Virus record (IMG/VR): IMGVR_UViG_3300042519_000572
Span: 1 to 24,648 of that record
DNA from: a virus
DNA length: 24,648 nt
Reading direction: 5' to 3' (one strand)
Made by a program: the position numbers and the translations under genes
The notes under the pieces: model-generated
Told to the model about the DNA's origin: nothing
Database searches by the model: none
Seen by the model: only the letters and a program-made list of their open reading frames with translations
In this document: positions 9,401-17,662 of the stretch, in pieces
Layout: every line of letters starts with the position of its first letter
How positions within the stretch are numbered: position 1 is the stretch's first letter

Positions 9401-12400
9401 AACAGAGTCTGTTGAGGTCTAATTCCAATTCCGTATTTGTTTCTATATGACAAATTGATGTCGGGTACTAGATTTCCTAATGCATCACGACCCAATAGAC
9501 TGTCAAATAGTTTTTTATTCAACATTGTATTTGGCATACTTGATGCTGAACCTTCTTCTAACAACAACCATTCTGTATGTCTAGGGATAGAATTTTTTAT
9601 TTCATCTGTAGAAATATTTGCATTAATATAATTTCCTATTAGCATAGGTTGAATATTTGCAAAAGCAACCGAGTCAGAAGATAAAATTTCAGCAAATTTC
9701 AAACCATTCGATACTGGATCCGCAATCAAACTCGAAACTTGATATGCACTGATTCTTCTATTTTTAGCATCAGGAATTAATACTTTATTCTTAACCCAGA
9801 AGAAAAAGACATTTTCAAATGAATTCGTTACAGTGTTCCAAACTTGCTTAACAGAAACAATACTGTTATCAGGATACTTAGGCTGACCACTGATACCATT
9901 AGTTAATCCTTCCGAAGTATCTGCTTGTGATGCCCATTCGGTAGGTAGTAAATTAGATTTGACCCATTCATAAACATCAATAGTTGCACCCGGGAATAGT
10001 TTACCCCAGTTATTTTTTCTAAAGATGTCATCGCCCTGTTCGTACCATACATACTTAGCGGTACTTAGATCCCACCACAATTCGCCAACGTGTTCGTCAA
10101 TCCAGTTAGTTTCAGAATCGTTGATTGTACCAATAGTACCTATAGAATATGTTGCAGGATCGGAAGCAGACTTATATTTTAACTCTTGTTCGGCAATTCC
10201 TGCAATTTTTCCTTTTAAAGGATCAATTACATCTAAGTATTCAATTACTTCTTCATTTACAGAATCAATTAAAACAATTCTCTTTACAGTATCAATTTCA
10301 ACTAGGTCTGGTTGCTCTCTCAGTAACGACCAGCTATTTTTTGTGTTGTCAATCTTATTGAACTGAAAGAATGTAGAGCCGTCTGCTTCAGATGCAGAAA
10401 CATACCACGGGGCTCCTACATAAACTGCATCATTTGTTGCAACAACAGATGTTCCATAACGACTACCTTCAATAAAGTCAGCATCGTTTAATTCTTCAGC
10501 CTGAATAAAATAATCACCCAGGTTGTTATAAACATAGACTGCACCAGCATCTGAAATAGGAGATATAAAACGTGTAGTTCCCTGGTCAAATGTAGTTTCA
10601 CCAAATCGAGTTCCTTCATCAAATCCGTAAATCTTAGATCTATTTTTTCCTAAAGAACTAACTGTTAATACTGTTTCGTTCTTGCTCAATGAAATAGCCT
10701 GACCAAATTTAAGATCGTTAGTAAGAACAGGATTGTCAATAACTTGACGAAGTATATATGTACCTGTAGATGTTAAGTTAGTAGCCGTGTAAACTGCAAC
10801 TTTACCAAAACCTTCACCGATCAGTTTTGTATTAACTGACGAGATGAACATAAATTTGCCAGAAGCAGATACGTATACATCGTCGCCAAATATATCAGTT
10901 GTTCCAAACGGTGAAACAATAGTTTGCTTCCAGTTTAAACTATTGTCAAAAATTTGAACAATACCCGAAGTGGAAGATGTAGTGTAGCCAGGAGCACTGA
11001 TAGCAATAAATTTGCCAGCATAATCTCCTGCAATCTTATGTCCCCATTGCATTTGAGAATTTTGTGTAATTCCTTCAGGTCTTAAAGATATGCCATCTTC
11101 TAAGTTAGAAGATAAGTGTTGTGTAATGCTAACAAGATTTGTTGCAGAAGTAGTTGTACTTAGGTAATAGGCATATACATGACCAGTTCCTGTATTGTTC
11201 ACGCCATCCCCTGGAGCACTAACAAGAAGTGTTGAAGAACTAGTAGAAACAACTTGATTTAAGTATATAGAATGACCAAATCTAGCATAGCTAGAAGTTG
11301 AATAAGTTACTGTGTCGTTGTAGTTAGGTCTTACTAAAACTTTCTGTGTTATTTCTTCATTAACTAAAGGTCTCTTTGAACTAATCTTTACAAGACCTTC
11401 AGAAACAAAAGACTTTGCATATCCACTGCCTGTGCTGAATAATATAGCACTTGTACCAGTAGAACGTACATTTGTTGCTTCAGGAGCTCCTGTAAAAATT
11501 AATTCTTTACTGTTGTCATAATTTAAAGAATAACCAAATCCAGTAGATAAAGATACGTCACAGTATATTTTATCGTTACTGTTCATTATATATTCAAACT
11601 GCTTGTCTAATGTTAGTCTGTTCTTTTCTAATACCGAAACTCGGCCAGTACTGTCGTAACTAGGAAAATCCCATGTAGGAGCAGAAACGATAACCAACGG
11701 AATATCATCCGAAGCATAGATTGAGAAACCTAACTGCTGTGCAATAGGAGATGCAGATGAATTAATTCCTATACCTGTATCATAATTTTTTATCTTTTGA
11801 TAGACTGCCCACTTGTCAGGTGCATTGTCAATCCATATTTTTTCACCTGTTTTAAGTTTACGTAGGTCAGGAACATTTTTTAATTCTTCAAAATTCTGAT
11901 AACGAACATCATCAAATTTAAACAATGCGCCGAACGCTAATAAGTCATCATTAACAATAGTTGTTAAACCAGATGCAACAGTAAATTGATTTAGTTCTGG
12001 AATTTCAGTAACAATGTAGACACCATTCACTTGATCATTAAATTTAACAACTGAAACAATATCACCCACTGCAAGACTGTGATGTATGTCAGTAGTAAAG
12101 GTAATAGCGGTTGCTGGCGCACTTACATACACTCCAGAAACTTTTGCAGTTTGTCTAGAATATCTATAAACATCCCAGTCACCATTCTCTAAGAACCCCA
12201 TCCAAATAGTGTCGCCTTCTTGAATAGAAGAATTGTTTGCAATGTCTAATAAACTATTTTTATTATATGCTGTAGATGTAACGTCATCTAATCTAACATA
12301 TCCAACAGTGGTTAAATCAATATTTGTATCTTCATAGCCTGTGCTATTGTATACTTTAAATGTCTGTGCAGGATTGTATCCCGATGGAGAAATTAATAAA

Positions 12401-15400
12401 TTTGTAGAAGATGTATAGTTAATTAAATTGCTGGCATTTGAAGGCATCTCAGAAATAAATTTAACAACATAAGGATTTTCAATTGCTGTACCTTCTTCTA
12501 GTTTAAATTCAATTTCTTTATATGTTTCAAATCCGCCAAAATGTCCTACTCTAAAAGCCCAATCTTCATTAAAAGAAACGTCACCTTTACGTGCAAAGGT
12601 TCCTGCTTTTACAATTTTATCAATTGCATTTCGAGTACCTTTTTCACGAATAAATCCTTGATAGAACTTGTATTGTGCTGTGGCATTGGTAAAGATATTG
12701 TTTAGATACGTGCGAGGAGTATAACCAATTAAATGTTGTGCTAACTGTTGTTGCCCGTAATCAAAGTTATCAATATCTAAGCTATAGAAATCTTCAAACT
12801 GATTGATCTTGTAGTCAAAATTAGGCAACAGATCAGGTGCAGGTTTTTTAGATAGTTTAACCCATTTGTTAAAATCAAAAGTTTCATCACCGTTTATACG
12901 TGTCGACGATTCATAATAGACACCGTTATATCTAACAACCTTTCCAGGAAGATAAATGCCATATGCTTTCCAGTCTGAAATTTCAACAGAGTCATATATA
13001 AAACCTGGACTGAACAAATCTCCATTCCAATTAGCAGTTCTAAAACCAGTAATCTTAACCCTACGTTGACGATATCCAGATTCAATGTCATAGATAGTAT
13101 CGTTGAAGATAGTGGTGTTATTAAACACAATTGCATGTTCTTTCTGAACAGAATTTAGTGTTGCAAAGAAAATACCTTCTTCTGTATTAAGTGTATTAAT
13201 TGTACAAACACCATCTTGCCTACTAAGATTAAAATTACTAATAGGAAAAGATTTCCCATCTGCTTTTAACAAACTGTACTCGTAATTTCCTGAGGCAATA
13301 TTATCTACAATAGAGTCTACAAATTTATATCTTAATGTGTTAGCAAAAGGACTTAGAGTAATTAAATTTCCATCGGCCCAGTTTTGTGTGGTCCAAAATA
13401 AGAATTCTTTTCCTGTAAATTGCCAGTCTAAAATTTCTTTTAGATCAGTACTGTATTGATCAAATAAGAATCCTTGTTTTTCTAAGTATGCTCCGTAACC
13501 TACAATTAAGTCATATACTTCTTGAATAGTGTTATACTCAGTCCCATAAGGAACTTCAGTTACTGCTGTTTCAAATTTTGTTGCCTGTTGTGCTGTTGCG
13601 CCCCCGGTCATAGGCAACGAAGACATCTGTTGAAAATAAGTTTCATCAAATGTACTGGTAGCAACGTGTCCTATTTTAACTCGATAAAAACGACTATTGT
13701 ATCGAACAATTTGTCCTTGCTTATAATATCGAGATGTGTTAGTTTCAACTGATGTAAGATCTGTTTCGCTTATTCCTGTGGTTCCATTATTAGTAACAGA
13801 AGTCCATTCTGTAAACGGAGAAGACACTCCGCCTACTGTAACTGCTCCCGAAGTTGCAGTCTTAATGGGTTTTAAAATTTCAAAATACGGATTACTTCTG
13901 TCATAGCCCTTGACAACAAATTTGCCATTTGACTTTTGAACAATGATTCCCGAGATATTAGCAGACTTAACAGGATTACTAATATTTAAAATAAATGCAC
14001 AGTCTTCAGGGGGTAAAACTGCACCCTGGCTTGTTGACACAGGGTCAATACTGTCAATGATAATTTGCAATTTTTCTTTGCTTGCAAATCCGCCTAATTT
14101 GTGAAATAGGTTGAAATCTAAGTAAGAAAGATCTTGCTGAAACTTAGCTACATATCCTAAATCAGTTTGTTTTCCTTTTTCAATTATTAACGAACCAACT
14201 CCAGAAATTTGATAATCACCTTCAACTAATAATTTTTTAGGATTTAAGTATAAGTCGCCCGCATAGACTAATTGATTAGATTGATTAAATGTTGTTCTGC
14301 TGACATCATACATAGACGATGTATAGTTACAAGGTTCTAACAATGCCGCCATTGCATTAACTGCAAACGGCCAATAACTACTGCGATGCCAGGCGGTTTC
14401 TGCAGGATTGCGGTCGCCAAATGCCCATGTAAATTTTTTATCAGAGTAAGCATTCTCTGAAACTAAAAACTGATCAGGTGCTTTTAAATTACCACTGGTA
14501 TCAACAGGGATGATTGTTAATAACTGCGAACGAGCATACTCTGTTTTGTATGTACCAGTTCCTCTTACATAACCATTCTTCAAATCGGTCCACATGAGTG
14601 TATTTGAAGAAGTATACGGCGCAGGCCCATACTCAATTGCCCACCAAGTAGGTTTAGTTGTAAATCCTAACATTTCCCATGGGTGGCTATGAGGGCGGTC
14701 TGTGTCATAGAAATATTGATATATTCCTCTCCAATATCCAGGAACAGTGTTAAAAAAGACAGAGTCTATGCTACCTTTATAATTCCAGGTAAACGAATTG
14801 TTTTCATCAAATGTAGAATTTGCAGAAACATCGACATTATACATTCCTGCCCAACGCATATAATCTTTTCTTAAAATTCTATTTGCATCATCTAACGTAT
14901 ACTTAGAATTTCTAAATGCACCGGGTATTGTAGATTTTACATCAAATATTTCAGTATTATAGATTACTTTAATGTTATTATAAACACGCTTTTCAAATTC
15001 AAGAATAATTTCATCTCGATAATCGCCATACGCCTGCATTACACTGCCGTCGTGACCCCTAATCATAGAAACATTGCCGCTAGTATAAGAAGTATCTATA
15101 TATAATTCAGGTTCATATTTTGGATACAGTCCTAGCTTAGACGGTGTTGGTGGTACAAAACAACCCAGTGTATCGAGATAAGTTACAATCTTAATCACAT
15201 CGTCTTTAACTAAAGAAGAAATTACAGTAACGGTACCGTCGATACTATCTATCTCGTAATCTTTTCCATAGATTAATTGTACATCGTTTAGATATATTAA
15301 AATAGATTTAAAACTTAGTATTGTTGGATCAAATTCTATCCCTAATGGATACACATAACTTGGAATAATTCCTACTGTATATTCTTTTACAGTGTTATCA

Positions 15401-17661
15401 GCACCATAAGGAAGCATATCTGATCTATAGTATGCAGACTTATTGTCTTTATGGTTGTTGATAAGTTTTAAAACATAGTCAAGCGCATCAGCAGGTGTTA
15501 GTTGACTGTCAACTGAAACTGACAATCTTAACAGATTCATCTTAAACTGATTATACTGTTCTGCACCAAATCGCAATGCATCTACGACATTGTGTTCTTT
15601 TTTACCCAAGAACATCATAGCAAATGCAATAGGATTAGAGTTAATAACTAATCTTGTTCCGTATTTTGTATAATCTGAAACATCTCTTAAATTGCTAGTT
15701 CCAGGAAATTTTCCCGTGAACTCAGCTGCAGACGAAACCATAGTTGACAAGTGGTCTTCCAACTCACTCAATGTCATGTCTGAAACATCGCTGTTTAGCG
15801 GATTGTTTGTTAAACTTAGAGGAGTTTCATAATAACCATTTTCGTTAGGTGTTTGTTCAGTAGTAATTTTTAATTGAACAACATCGTTAACCGAAAGAGT
15901 TCTATTAAATGTAACAGAAATATCACTGCCTGTATTAACTGTGGATGTAGTTTGTACATTGTTGATATAGGAAACAATTGATGAAGGTGTGCTATATGGT
16001 CTATCTAAAGAAGTTATAAAAATTGTATTGGTGTTTTCTTCAACTACCTGTGTTTCAATAATAGGTATTTGATATGACTCAGCATTTTTCCAAACATTAA
16101 CCAATGATGTTGTTCCGTCTGCATTATTAGATTTAATATATCCAATACCAGTTTTAACAAAAGAACTTACATTATCTACAGTTGAAGAAATTACATCTGT
16201 CATGAAATAGTTACTAAACAGATAACTACCTATTCCTACACTATTTTGATATCGAAGTGCAAATCCTAGAACAGAATCAGGTGTACCTGTTCCTACAGCA
16301 TAACCAAATAATTTACTTCCTGCAAAGTCATTTATATTTGCAGACTGTGTATAACTAACGCCGTCTGCGTCAAACAAGTCAAACAGGGGGGCTTGATTTA
16401 AAACTGTTCGTTGCTGAGATAATACCCACACTTGTTGGGATGTAGAATAGTAAAAACTCTTTCCTGAATTAACTATTCCGTAATTAACTGAGATAGAATT
16501 TAAGTCTTCAGGGGTATCTACTAATGTTAGATGTAAAACAGGAGATTCACTATTTGTATAAGCTACCTGATAAATTTTTCCTCTAACATTTTCATTTAAG
16601 TCAGCATTAAAGATAATCCGTTGCCCGTGTTCAAGCAATACGCCATCAATGTAGTAACCAAAAGACCCGTCTACTGTTTCAAATGCATTTTGTGTATCTG
16701 TATCAATTAAGTCAATATTTTGAATACCGGTTACACCAAATTTATAAAGTTGCAGGTTAGGCTTAAATTCTACAATAGGTCTTTTTGCTTTAGCAGTTAC
16801 TGGATATAATGCTGTTTGATTATTAATCTCAGCAGTAACTCTAATAACTTCTTTGTGCGTCCATCTATTGTAACGAGACCAAGGATTTAAATCTTGACTA
16901 GATTTATTGATTGTGATATATTCAGGAGTTATAGGAAGTTTTTTATCTCCATCAAACGGAAAATCATCAAACACTGTACTGTCAAAAGTTTCGTTATATC
17001 CTTGTGCTAGGGATTCGTTAACTTCTAACTTGTCAAAATCAACCAACTTGATTGCTTCGCCGACGCCTTCAACAATATATTCCTTACCTTGAATAATAGT
17101 TCCTGTTGTGCCAACTGTGGAAGTAGAGAATACCAACTTCATACCATTAGACACACTATAACCATTATCCATTAGATAATTAGGTTGACCTAACATTGAT
17201 ACTACTAGATTAGTTCCAGTATTATCAATTAAAATAGGTTCTGGTCCTGTAGGTAACCAGTAATATTCACTGTAATTAACTAACTTGTCCCAATCTATTA
17301 ACGGATCGTAAGAATAAAAATTAGATCTAAAAAGTCTGTCTAAGTCTTCAGTACGGCCACCCTGAATAGAAAGTTCGTTAATAATATCATCATACCCAAT
17401 GACATCGGTAATATTAGAAATAGAATCTCTTAAAACTAATGCAGGTTCTAACTGATAATTTTTACGAAGAGGCAAATCTTCTTTTAGATAAACATCATTT
17501 GCCGGATCATAGTTAGGAGTAACTTTAGACCCTATAAATCCATCAATCCTCTCTAACTGTGGAGTTTGAATTAATTGATCAATAGTACTAGATAAAAATT
17601 TATCGTTCTTATTTGATCTTAAGTATTCCGGTAATAAATTTACTGATTTTTTATCCGCCAT
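3463..17661 (-). CDS. Giant modular baseplate/tail structural protein, 4732 aa, in the gene 7 position
   Basis: A single uninterrupted frame of 14.2 kb starts 1 base after the gp6-like stop (TGA-A-ATG), with GGAA 6 bases before the ATG, so translation is probably coupled. No signal peptide or membrane segment is visible. Modules in order: an N-terminal region (1-150) with LPLRKNYQLEPALVLRD and DPLIDWDKLVNYSEYYWLP; VYLNG/GxDY-type beta modules (about 550-600 and 755-835); a Trp-rich block with HPWEMLGFTTKPTWW (about 975-1120); YKFYQGFIREKGTRNAI (about 1655); seven FG-GAP-like repeats (1970-2440); PGxGY hairpins (2830-2890 and 3195-3300) flanking a KEVKPYRTKIRSY segment (about 3125); a nidogen-like domain (about 3830-4045); and further VYLNGFLLRSGFDY modules (4237-4410) plus a DSERIEFFEKASNTLSNLRR segment (about 4475). 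T4 gp7 (about 1030 aa) holds this place after gp6, but I see no residue-level similarity. It is probably a baseplate periphery or adhesin protein; the exact role is inference. Confidence 0.9.
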   Translation of the reverse strand: MADKKSVNLLPEYLRSNKNDKFLSSTIDQLIQTPQLERIDGFIGSKVTPNYDPANDVYLKEDLPLRKNYQLEPALVLRDSISNITDVIGYDDIINELSIQGGRTEDLDRLFRSNFYSYDPLIDWDKLVNYSEYYWLPTGPEPILIDNTGTNLVVSMLGQPNYLMDNGYSVSNGMKLVFSTSTVGTTGTIIQGKEYIVEGVGEAIKLVDFDKLEVNESLAQGYNETFDSTVFDDFPFDGDKKLPITPEYITINKSSQDLNPWSRYNRWTHKEVIRVTAEINNQTALYPVTAKAKRPIVEFKPNLQLYKFGVTGIQNIDLIDTDTQNAFETVDGSFGYYIDGVLLEHGQRIIFNADLNENVRGKIYQVAYTNSESPVLHLTLVDTPEDLNSISVNYGIVNSGKSFYYSTSQQVWVLSQQRTVLNQAPLFDLFDADGVSYTQSANINDFAGSKLFGYAVGTGTPDSVLGFALRYQNSVGIGSYLFSNYFMTDVISSTVDNVSSFVKTGIGYIKSNNADGTTSLVNVWKNAESYQIPIIETQVVEENTNTIFITSLDRPYSTPSSIVSYINNVQTTSTVNTGSDISVTFNRTLSVNDVVQLKITTEQTPNENGYYETPLSLTNNPLNSDVSDMTLSELEDHLSTMVSSAAEFTGKFPGTSNLRDVSDYTKYGTRLVINSNPIAFAMMFLGKKEHNVVDALRFGAEQYNQFKMNLLRLSVSVDSQLTPADALDYVLKLINNHKDNKSAYYRSDMLPYGADNTVKEYTVGIIPSYVYPLGIEFDPTILSFKSILIYLNDVQLIYGKDYEIDSIDGTVTVISSLVKDDVIKIVTYLDTLGCFVPPTPSKLGLYPKYEPELYIDTSYTSGNVSMIRGHDGSVMQAYGDYRDEIILEFEKRVYNNIKVIYNTEIFDVKSTIPGAFRNSKYTLDDANRILRKDYMRWAGMYNVDVSANSTFDENNSFTWNYKGSIDSVFFNTVPGYWRGIYQYFYDTDRPHSHPWEMLGFTTKPTWWAIEYGPAPYTSSNTLMWTDLKNGYVRGTGTYKTEYARSQLLTIIPVDTSGNLKAPDQFLVSENAYSDKKFTWAFGDRNPAETAWHRSSYWPFAVNAMAALLEPCNYTSSMYDVSRTTFNQSNQLVYAGDLYLNPKKLLVEGDYQISGVGSLIIEKGKQTDLGYVAKFQQDLSYLDFNLFHKLGGFASKEKLQIIIDSIDPVSTSQGAVLPPEDCAFILNISNPVKSANISGIIVQKSNGKFVVKGYDRSNPYFEILKPIKTATSGAVTVGGVSSPFTEWTSVTNNGTTGISETDLTSVETNTSRYYKQGQIVRYNSRFYRVKIGHVATSTFDETYFQQMSSLPMTGGATAQQATKFETAVTEVPYGTEYNTIQEVYDLIVGYGAYLEKQGFLFDQYSTDLKEILDWQFTGKEFLFWTTQNWADGNLITLSPFANTLRYKFVDSIVDNIASGNYEYSLLKADGKSFPISNFNLSRQDGVCTINTLNTEEGIFFATLNSVQKEHAIVFNNTTIFNDTIYDIESGYRQRRVKITGFRTANWNGDLFSPGFIYDSVEISDWKAYGIYLPGKVVRYNGVYYESSTRINGDETFDFNKWVKLSKKPAPDLLPNFDYKINQFEDFYSLDIDNFDYGQQQLAQHLIGYTPRTYLNNIFTNATAQYKFYQGFIREKGTRNAIDKIVKAGTFARKGDVSFNEDWAFRVGHFGGFETYKEIEFKLEEGTAIENPYVVKFISEMPSNASNLINYTSSTNLLISPSGYNPAQTFKVYNSTGYEDTNIDLTTVGYVRLDDVTSTAYNKNSLLDIANNSSIQEGDTIWMGFLENGDWDVYRYSRQTAKVSGVYVSAPATAITFTTDIHHSLAVGDIVSVVKFNDQVNGVYIVTEIPELNQFTVASGLTTIVNDDLLAFGALFKFDDVRYQNFEELKNVPDLRKLKTGEKIWIDNAPDKWAVYQKIKNYDTGIGINSSASPIAQQLGFSIYASDDIPLVIVSAPTWDFPSYDSTGRVSVLEKNRLTLDKQFEYIMNSNDKIYCDVSLSTGFGYSLNYDNSKELIFTGAPEATNVRSTGTSAILFSTGSGYAKSFVSEGLVKISSKRPLVNEEITQKVLVRPNYNDTVTYSTSSYARFGHSIYLNQVVSTSSSTLLVSAPGDGVNNTGTGHVYAYYLSTTTSATNLVSITQHLSSNLEDGISLRPEGITQNSQMQWGHKIAGDYAGKFIAISAPGYTTSSTSGIVQIFDNSLNWKQTIVSPFGTTDIFGDDVYVSASGKFMFISSVNTKLIGEGFGKVAVYTATNLTSTGTYILRQVIDNPVLTNDLKFGQAISLSKNETVLTVSSLGKNRSKIYGFDEGTRFGETTFDQGTTRFISPISDAGAVYVYNNLGDYFIQAEELNDADFIEGSRYGTSVVATNDAVYVGAPWYVSASEADGSTFFQFNKIDNTKNSWSLLREQPDLVEIDTVKRIVLIDSVNEEVIEYLDVIDPLKGKIAGIAEQELKYKSASDPATYSIGTIGTINDSETNWIDEHVGELWWDLSTAKYVWYEQGDDIFRKNNWGKLFPGATIDVYEWVKSNLLPTEWASQADTSEGLTNGISGQPKYPDNSIVSVKQVWNTVTNSFENVFFFWVKNKVLIPDAKNRRISAYQVSSLIADPVSNGLKFAEILSSDSVAFANIQPMLIGNYINANISTDEIKNSIPRHTEWLLLEEGSASSMPNTMLNKKLFDSLLGRDALGNLVPDINLSYRNKYGIGIRPQQTLFKDRLQALRNIVEFANSVLIDSRITGNYSFSNLERKEEIPDALDREYDLIVEDLEELTEVDTSTFKQAYIECFTLNGKVISAVVTDPGFGYALPPKVNVNATTGIGAVIETEIDVNGRVINAVVTAPGSNYVEESPVVVVRPHTVIVQVNTEYGNRWTKHIYDYLYKTWLRIKTQTYNTPLYWKYADWVKSTYDGFKDYKYVVNDTYEVATLNDTVPGDYVKIKNAGDGNYIILEKLTDTEIGDFSTSYDIIYRQNGTVQILDTIWNYSDSNYAYDVATLEETLYDQIPDLELFYILTALKDDIFVRDLKINWNLLFFKAVKYALTEQKLLDWAFKTSFINVKNNIGSLDQRSVYQLENEQYFEDYIKEVKPYRTKIRSYTSIYNNNVDQGSVYLTDFDLPSYYNSSTGKFEVVQLGNTLLDEYPRKSWNDNYKYYVKSIEVGNKGAGYTQRPNVQITTALGDSGVGAKAEAYIRNGELYKVLVTHPGSGYVTPPLVTITGGGQYVTSTATVSVVMGNDTIRKNTVGIKFDRVGTGYELGDTTVTETFVCSGDANKFVLSWLAEPNKSNITPLVDGKLVLATDYTIEYYTETYNNYTKKYSRFVFLNYVPGEGQIFKITYNKNINLYTAVDRIHNYYEPTDSMPGLELPLLMSGAEFGETQLQGLRFDYSPPWGHGAYDNNSAWSDLTDYYASAKLVADALYNTGTLVLSTTEGISPGQKIILTNTALNYLRTDTVVVSVNTGANSIEVSNYEFQIKRVWSDSLTTRGTLVFYTVEDFGGDIRVGDYAEIWGINGGEGGTLTGFDGRYQVTGVGTDRFTAIGTGTHWSSVLSTSTVRSAPAGTTVRIPSMLRDYEVTSTYKIYSFADDIINTTTVYYDTLISIQDVSTSSVYLDYSTLPLQTSSLAEYVETTATSSGTLALTIRGLGLSGHHIDVDIYGYPKLEFWKDNFNVNGVDTELTAGSWDSAGNFVGALGVNPTDLTVNGSGFLNAQLGYAPEEHVKGQTFDSVSINVYTQENNSSPLVISGAVPVVSGRVSVTTLPHPVTESVGVQVEYKGLIFDRLDTPPDPGTIGPYFSSSLATPIGVSGAPIGASAGDDTFTGPYSLGFNWNMFGTVYTEVYVGTNGYVTFGGGDTEYTPLNIDALENPSIMVMFCDLWQAIGESGQLLENGQLPGLWFDTGTISGTTTQFNYWRLRFQGSHYQKRDEPGVLPAYQYELGLYSDGVNQYVEMIYENTWREYDPLNASSSVPNGGFITGISNQNGANAVQVPYTSIQNNTSHVFYSTSEGGNWQYAGQGSFDPNKEPYNFTARNQFFIYDRTLYIAPQTTTGRAGYTLMTMGGDYLLDSNLVSVSDQSSVLIPSLASIDDVRSVYVTVNGTQIFETLSTSSYGYMVSPTGIENNRAAVTVYNIPAGTNVIQAWFFETNYPEFNGVWTEYFNITTTTTVLNLTKPIANIEPISAQVLVEYEALAGAGRRRLSPPDVTYYKFDGTQLTFNIDNKPRPSGTYSIETVHVYLNGFLLRSGFDYTLSVSNSTITFPTGLLVNGDAIAIESLIDYDYIVSGNTVILSTPLTSGSVKVTTFTDHDGMLIRTERFSGNSMRRFTLSLPVISAEYVWVYVDGAPLIPGYDFGLLPDQRTIQLSEWIFVNTSNDIMITSINSPLRNNVTLGYRIFKDIFDRTSYTRLSDFYSTRLTKELTLTDTEIHVEDSSRLIPPNPIRNIPGVVFVDSERIEFFEKASNTLSNLRRSTHGTAPALFSEVGTKLMDQSTQQQVPYSDVIKKQYHITTSTTNARVLSTVTNSFNTYTFVISTSSYSTDVGPYQFVCDGITLSTSTDATNQVTIKYGGRTLRKTSTLVHDSRRAYDTTSTSLVTLDSEFTVVYNSLTNNHELKLNIEGFVSGVRLEIEQRTGQFWQPIEEVSANEWVIKSSLLTAVTPQAMFIQQKTTELPDYYYYGGDPTLTDNNNFELTDDNNNPIEGY
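5521..6174 (-). other. Nidogen-like (NIDO-type) domain in the giant protein
   Basis: Residues about 3830-4047 read GPYSLGFNWNMFG, then TEVYVGTNGYVTFGGG, then a hydrophobic IMVMFCDLW segment, FNYWRLRFQG, YQYELGLYSDGVNQYVEMIYENTW, and a closing GFITGISNQNG. This succession (smooth/folded N-terminus, VYVGTNGYVTFGG, D-containing core, W-R-x-R-F, E-x-x-L-Y, GI-N) resembles nidogen-type extracellular domains and related phage and bacterial surface domains. The assignment rests on motif order seen by eye, so it is tentative. Confidence 0.45.
7762..8094 (-). other. Second PGxGY repeat group in the giant protein
   Basis: Residues about 3190-3300 hold KGAGYTQRPNVQI, then VTHPGSGYVTPPLVTI, then a decayed copy, RVGTGYELGDTTVT. 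Between the first two lies AKAEAYIRNGELYKVL, matching the strand-NG-strand connector of the other pair. With the pair at 8977-9189 this makes five copies, which suggests internal duplication of a small beta-module. Confidence 0.6.
8977..9189 (-). other. PGxGY beta-hairpin repeat pair in the giant protein
   Basis: Residues about 2825-2895 contain two related units, VTDPGFGYALPPKVNV and VTAPGSNYVEESPVVVV, separated by a strand-loop-strand (IETEIDVNGRVINAV). The pattern V-T-x-P-G-x-x-Y-x-x-x-P-x-V recurs further along the same protein at 7762-8094. Such units look like stacked beta-hairpins of phage fibre shafts; no function is demonstrated. Confidence 0.6.
10342..11754 (-). other. Seven FG-GAP-like repeats (predicted beta-propeller) in the giant protein
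   Basis: Seven copies follow the pattern (F/W/Y)G-x-S/x-I/V ... hydrophobic-VSAP/ISAP ... G-x-V-x-V/I-Y/F, with the aromatic anchor near residues 1979 (LGFSIYAS), 2042 (GFGYSLNY), 2128 (RFGHSIYL), 2206 (QWGHKIAG), 2258 (IFGDDVYV), 2319 (KFGQAISL) and 2402 (RYGTSVVA). Spacing is 52-86 residues. VSAP-like second motifs are clear in copies 1-4 (VSAP, TGAP, VSAP, ISAP) and 7 (VGAP), and weaker in 5 and 6 (ISSV, VSSL). The count and spacing fit one seven-bladed propeller like that of integrin alpha subunits. The DxDxDG calcium loop of integrins is not evident. Confidence 0.72.
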
Positions 17662-17662
17662 T

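Noticed and set aside
10025-10366. Plus-strand open frame of 113 codons inside the giant gene
   Set aside because: It is antisense to a continuous, motif-bearing frame, has no promoter or Shine-Dalgarno support, and its predicted protein has no recognisable features; it is a shadow frame.
10342-11754. Calcium-binding integrin loops in the propeller repeats
   Set aside because: No DxDxDG-type sequence stands out in the repeats, so no metal binding is claimed.
12894-13136. Minus-strand alternative-frame ORF of 80 codons within the giant gene (similar ones at 5394-5618 and at 2883-3086 inside the collagen-like gene)
   Set aside because: They lie fully inside better supported frames on the same strand, with no initiation signals and low-complexity Leu/Met-rich products.
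3463-17661. Naming the giant protein gp7 or gp10
   Set aside because: Position agrees with gene 7, but I see no residue-level T4 gp7 or gp10 signature by eye; a profile or structure search would be needed.
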